Below, piece by piece: positions 5,688 through 5,725 of a stretch of DNA of 5,725 bases (its first letter is position 1; each line of letters opens with the position of its first letter). Source of the stretch: Planctomycetota bacterium (GTDB lineage: Bacteria; Planctomycetota; SZUA-567); assembly GCA_020860865.1 (NCBI GenBank), contig JAJBTL010000270.1:7870-13594 (forward strand), read 5' to 3'. Both the position numbers and the translations under genes were made by a program. The notes beneath the pieces were generated by a model. The model was not told where the DNA came from, did no database searches, and worked only from the letters and a program-made list of their open reading frames with translations.

Positions 5688-5717
5688 ATTATTTTTAAGA
5701 ATCCGCGAGGGATTCAA
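5688..5717 (-). promoter_or_regulatory. Candidate sigma70-type promoter of the vor cluster
   Basis: In the minus sense TTGAAT (5712-5717) is followed after 18 bases by AATAAT (5688-5693), which matches TATAAT in five of six bases. Transcription would begin near 5680, giving a leader of roughly 20-25 bases before the ferredoxin ATG. The region is locally AT-rich. The spacer is one base longer than ideal and the -35 box is only a partial match. Confidence 0.5.
5699..5715. promoter_or_regulatory. Operator-like inverted repeat overlapping the vor promoter
   Basis: GAATCC (5699-5704), a 5-base spacer GCGAG and GGATTC (5710-5715) form a perfect 6-bp dyad. It covers most of the candidate -35 box and the spacer, a usual place for a repressor to block polymerase. 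No U-tract follows in either sense, so a terminator is less likely. The cognate regulator is unknown. Confidence 0.4.
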
Positions 5718-5725
5718 CTTTTACC

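Noticed and set aside
1..5725. Mobile elements, CRISPR arrays, phage or defence genes
   Set aside because: No transposase, integrase or direct-repeat array was seen on reading both strands; the window looks like chromosomal metabolic sequence.

Overview
The window is GC-rich and compact, and every convincing gene lies on the minus strand, so the genes read from right to left. It holds a ferredoxin-dependent 2-oxoacid oxidoreductase locus: a 2x[4Fe-4S] ferredoxin subunit, a VorB-type alpha subunit, and a fused beta-gamma subunit. A branched-chain aminotransferase (ilvE) follows, then a secreted Sel1-repeat protein that runs off the left edge. An oxygen-sensitive CoA- and ferredoxin-linked 2-oxoacid oxidoreductase points to an anaerobic bacterium. 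The GC-rich codon use and the Sel1-repeat secreted protein would fit a gut or sediment anaerobe, possibly of the PVC group (Lentisphaerota or Kiritimatiellota). That placement is a low-confidence guess, because no marker gene is present.

Layout. A candidate promoter with an overlapping inverted repeat (about 5688-5717) precedes the ferredoxin gene (5436-5657). A 135-base AT-rich spacer with a perfect 9-bp inverted repeat (5359-5384) separates it from vorB (4236-5300). The beta-gamma fusion follows 51 bases later (2763-4184) and ends at a strong intrinsic terminator (2717-2755). A 178-base spacer with further hairpins leads into ilvE (1490-2584). An intrinsic terminator (1347-1376) closes that transcript. 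The Sel1-repeat gene (1-1260, 3' end outside the window) has its own Shine-Dalgarno and signal peptide.

How they work together. IlvE interconverts valine, leucine or isoleucine and their 2-oxoacids. The Vor complex interconverts those 2-oxoacids plus CoA with branched acyl-CoA, CO2 and reduced ferredoxin. The pair can run as amino-acid fermentation or, with reduced ferredoxin, as reductive carboxylation of branched acyl-CoAs to make branched-chain amino acids. The sequence does not tell which.

The most unusual point is in the Sel1-repeat gene. Codon 111 is TAG, yet the same frame stays open for 309 more codons to the window edge and keeps encoding Sel1 repeats. Counting TAG as one residue keeps the 36-residue repeat unit exactly in register, and the TAG sits in the loop of a perfect 8-bp inverted repeat. 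This is either a fresh nonsense mutation, a sequencing error, or amber read-through or recoding. The four complete genes end in TAA (three) or TGA (one), never TAG.
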